A stretch of DNA of 5,387 nt from Deltaproteobacteria bacterium (GTDB lineage Bacteria > Desulfobacterota > Desulfobacteria > Desulfobacterales > Desulfatirhabdiaceae): contig JAJYBO010000215.1 in NCBI GenBank assembly GCA_021778975.1, positions 1 through 5,387 on the forward strand, read 5' to 3'. Under the pieces are notes generated by a model. That model ran no database searches. It was not told the DNA's origin and saw only the letters and a program-made list of their open reading frames with translations. How positions within the stretch are numbered: position 1 is the first letter of the stretch; the number at the start of each line of letters is the position of its first letter. This document shows, in pieces, positions 4,125 through 5,387 of the stretch. The position numbers were made by a program, and so were the translations under genes.

Positions 4125-5387
4125 ATGAAACCATACGAACTCACTATCGGCCAGGCGGCCGATCTGCTGCATCGCCGGGAGCTGACATCTCAGGAACTGA
4201 CGCGTTCCGTGCTGGAACGCATTCACGCCATCGAGAACAGGGTCGGGGCGTTCATCACCATCCTTGATGAGCCGGCCATGGCGCAGGCCGCGGCCGCGGA
4301 CGCCCTGATTTCCGAAGGCAAGGGCGGCCCATTGATCGGCATTCCGCTTGGCATCAAAGATCTGATCTGCACCCAGGGCGTCCGCACCACCTGCGCTTCC
4401 CGGATGCTGGAGAATTTCATACCGCCATATGACGCCACCGTCATGCAGAAGCTCAAGGCCGCCGGGGCCGTCACGGTCGGCAAGCTCAATATGGATGAGT
4501 TTGCGATGGGGGCCTCCACCGAAAATTCCGCATTCAAGCCGACCCATAACCCCTGGGACTTGAACCGGATTCCCGGCGGATCGAGCGGCGGTTCAGCGGC
4601 GGCGGTCGCAGCGGATATGTGTCTGGGGTCGCTGGGATCCGATACCGGCGGCTCCATCCGGCAGCCATCCTCTCACTGCGGCGTCGTGGGGATGAAACCC
4701 ACCTACGGACGGGTATCCCGTTTCGGTCTGGTCGCCTTTGCCTCATCGCTCGATCAGATCGGCCCGATCACCAAAGACACGCGGGATTGCGCGCTGCTGA
4801 TGAACGTCATCGCCGGACACGATCCCATGGATTCCACGTCGGTTCCAGAATCGGTTCCGGATTATACGTCGTTTCTGAACGGCGATCTCAAAGGCATGGT
4901 GGCCGGAATTCCAAAGGAATATCATACATCGCAGGGACTGGATCCGGAAGTTTCAGGCTGTGTCCGGCAGGCCATCCAGACCCTTGAGGCGCTCGGCGTC
5001 CGGTGCGAGGAAGTTTCTTTGCCGCACACCGCGTATGCTGTCGCCGCCTATTATGTGATTGCGCCCTGCGAAGCCAGTTCCAATCTGGCGCGCTATGACG
5101 GTGTCAAATACGGTTTCAGGGATTCGGATTCGGACAGTCTGATAGATATGTATCGCAATACCCGCTCCAGAGGATTCGGCCCCGAAGTGCAGCGCAGGAT
5201 ACTTTTGGGCACATATTCGCTGTCCTCCGGATATTATGACGCCTATTACGGCAAGGCGTCTCGGGTGCGCACCCTGATCATGGACGATTTCAAGAAAGCG
5301 TTTCAGCGCTGCGATCTGCTGGTGTCGCCGGTTGCGCCCACGCCAGCCTATCCAATCGGCCAGCATATTGGCGATCCCCTTACCATG
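4125..5387 (+). CDS. gatA: Asp-tRNA(Asn)/Glu-tRNA(Gln) amidotransferase subunit A, 3' end cut by window edge
   Basis: GatA is the glutaminase subunit of GatCAB: it releases ammonia from glutamine (or asparagine), which is channelled to GatB for transamidation of misacylated tRNA. The frame is open from the ATG at 4125 to the window end, 421 residues of a family usually about 485 long, so the last ~65 residues are missing. It belongs to the amidase-signature family. The Ser-cisSer-Lys catalytic triad is complete: K78 in GIPLGIKD, S153 in PGGSSGGSA and the nucleophile S177 in GSDTGGSIRQP. Other GatA-typical stretches are KLNMDEFAMGASTENSAF (about 120-137), RVSRFGLVAFASSLDQIGP, EASSNLARYDGVKYGFR and the late SPVAPTPAYPIG. 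The start gives the expected N-terminus (KPYELTIGQAADLL), although the nearest GGAGG is 16 nt away. gatB is not visible here and may follow or lie elsewhere. Confidence 0.97.
   Translation, partial: MKPYELTIGQAADLLHRRELTSQELTRSVLERIHAIENRVGAFITILDEPAMAQAAAADALISEGKGGPLIGIPLGIKDLICTQGVRTTCASRMLENFIPPYDATVMQKLKAAGAVTVGKLNMDEFAMGASTENSAFKPTHNPWDLNRIPGGSSGGSAAAVAADMCLGSLGSDTGGSIRQPSSHCGVVGMKPTYGRVSRFGLVAFASSLDQIGPITKDTRDCALLMNVIAGHDPMDSTSVPESVPDYTSFLNGDLKGMVAGIPKEYHTSQGLDPEVSGCVRQAIQTLEALGVRCEEVSLPHTAYAVAAYYVIAPCEASSNLARYDGVKYGFRDSDSDSLIDMYRNTRSRGFGPEVQRRILLGTYSLSSGYYDAYYGKASRVRTLIMDDFKKAFQRCDLLVSPVAPTPAYPIGQHIGDPLTM

Noticed and set aside
4953..5366. Minus-strand open frame of 137 codons inside gatA
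   Set aside because: Antisense to well-conserved GatA sequence; no start signals.
1..5387. A CRISPR array, tRNA/rRNA gene, toxin-antitoxin pair, phage or defence system
   Set aside because: I saw no spaced direct repeats of CRISPR type, no cloverleaf or rRNA sequence, and every sizeable gene is a TetR regulator or a housekeeping or envelope gene.

Overview
The window looks like ordinary chromosomal DNA of a Gram-negative sulfate-reducer-type bacterium, probably Desulfobacterota (Desulfobacteraceae or a close relative). The grounds are: moderately GC-rich coding sequence; an argS gene followed directly by a SPOR-domain membrane protein; a GatCAB amidotransferase, implying indirect Gln-tRNA and/or Asn-tRNA synthesis; and a dispersed palindromic repeat at 3648-3791 of a kind I remember from that group. 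The lineage assignment is from memory and inference, not from a search.

Layout, left to right. (1) Positions 1-498, minus strand: a TetR-family repressor whose C-terminus runs off the left edge. It has its own TTGACA-17-TACTAA promoter, and a perfect 14-bp palindrome (524-537) sits at the predicted transcription start, as expected for autorepression. (2) Positions 499-712: divergent intergenic region with two further imperfect palindromes, a weak candidate argS promoter and a 5-codon upstream reading frame containing two Arg codons. (3) Positions 713-2380, plus strand: arginyl-tRNA synthetase. (4) Positions 2377-3627: a single-pass membrane protein with a long Pro/Glu/Lys/His-rich linker built on internal repeats and a C-terminal SPOR domain. 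It overlaps argS by 4 nt or follows it by 2 nt, so the two are almost certainly co-transcribed. (5) Positions 3628-3821: intergenic, mostly filled by a ~144-bp repeat with terminal and internal inverted repeats. (6) Positions 3822-4112 gatC and 4125-5387 gatA (cut by the right edge, 421 of roughly 485 residues): two subunits of aspartyl/glutamyl-tRNA amidotransferase. gatB is not in the window.

Two translation modules (ArgS; GatC/GatA) therefore flank a probable cell-envelope or division-associated peptidoglycan-binding protein and are separated by the repeat. All protein genes belong to known families, and I see no sign of a new multi-gene system. The less explained material is in the two intergenic regions (operator-like palindromes before argS, the structured repeat before gatC) and in the repeated linker of the SPOR protein.
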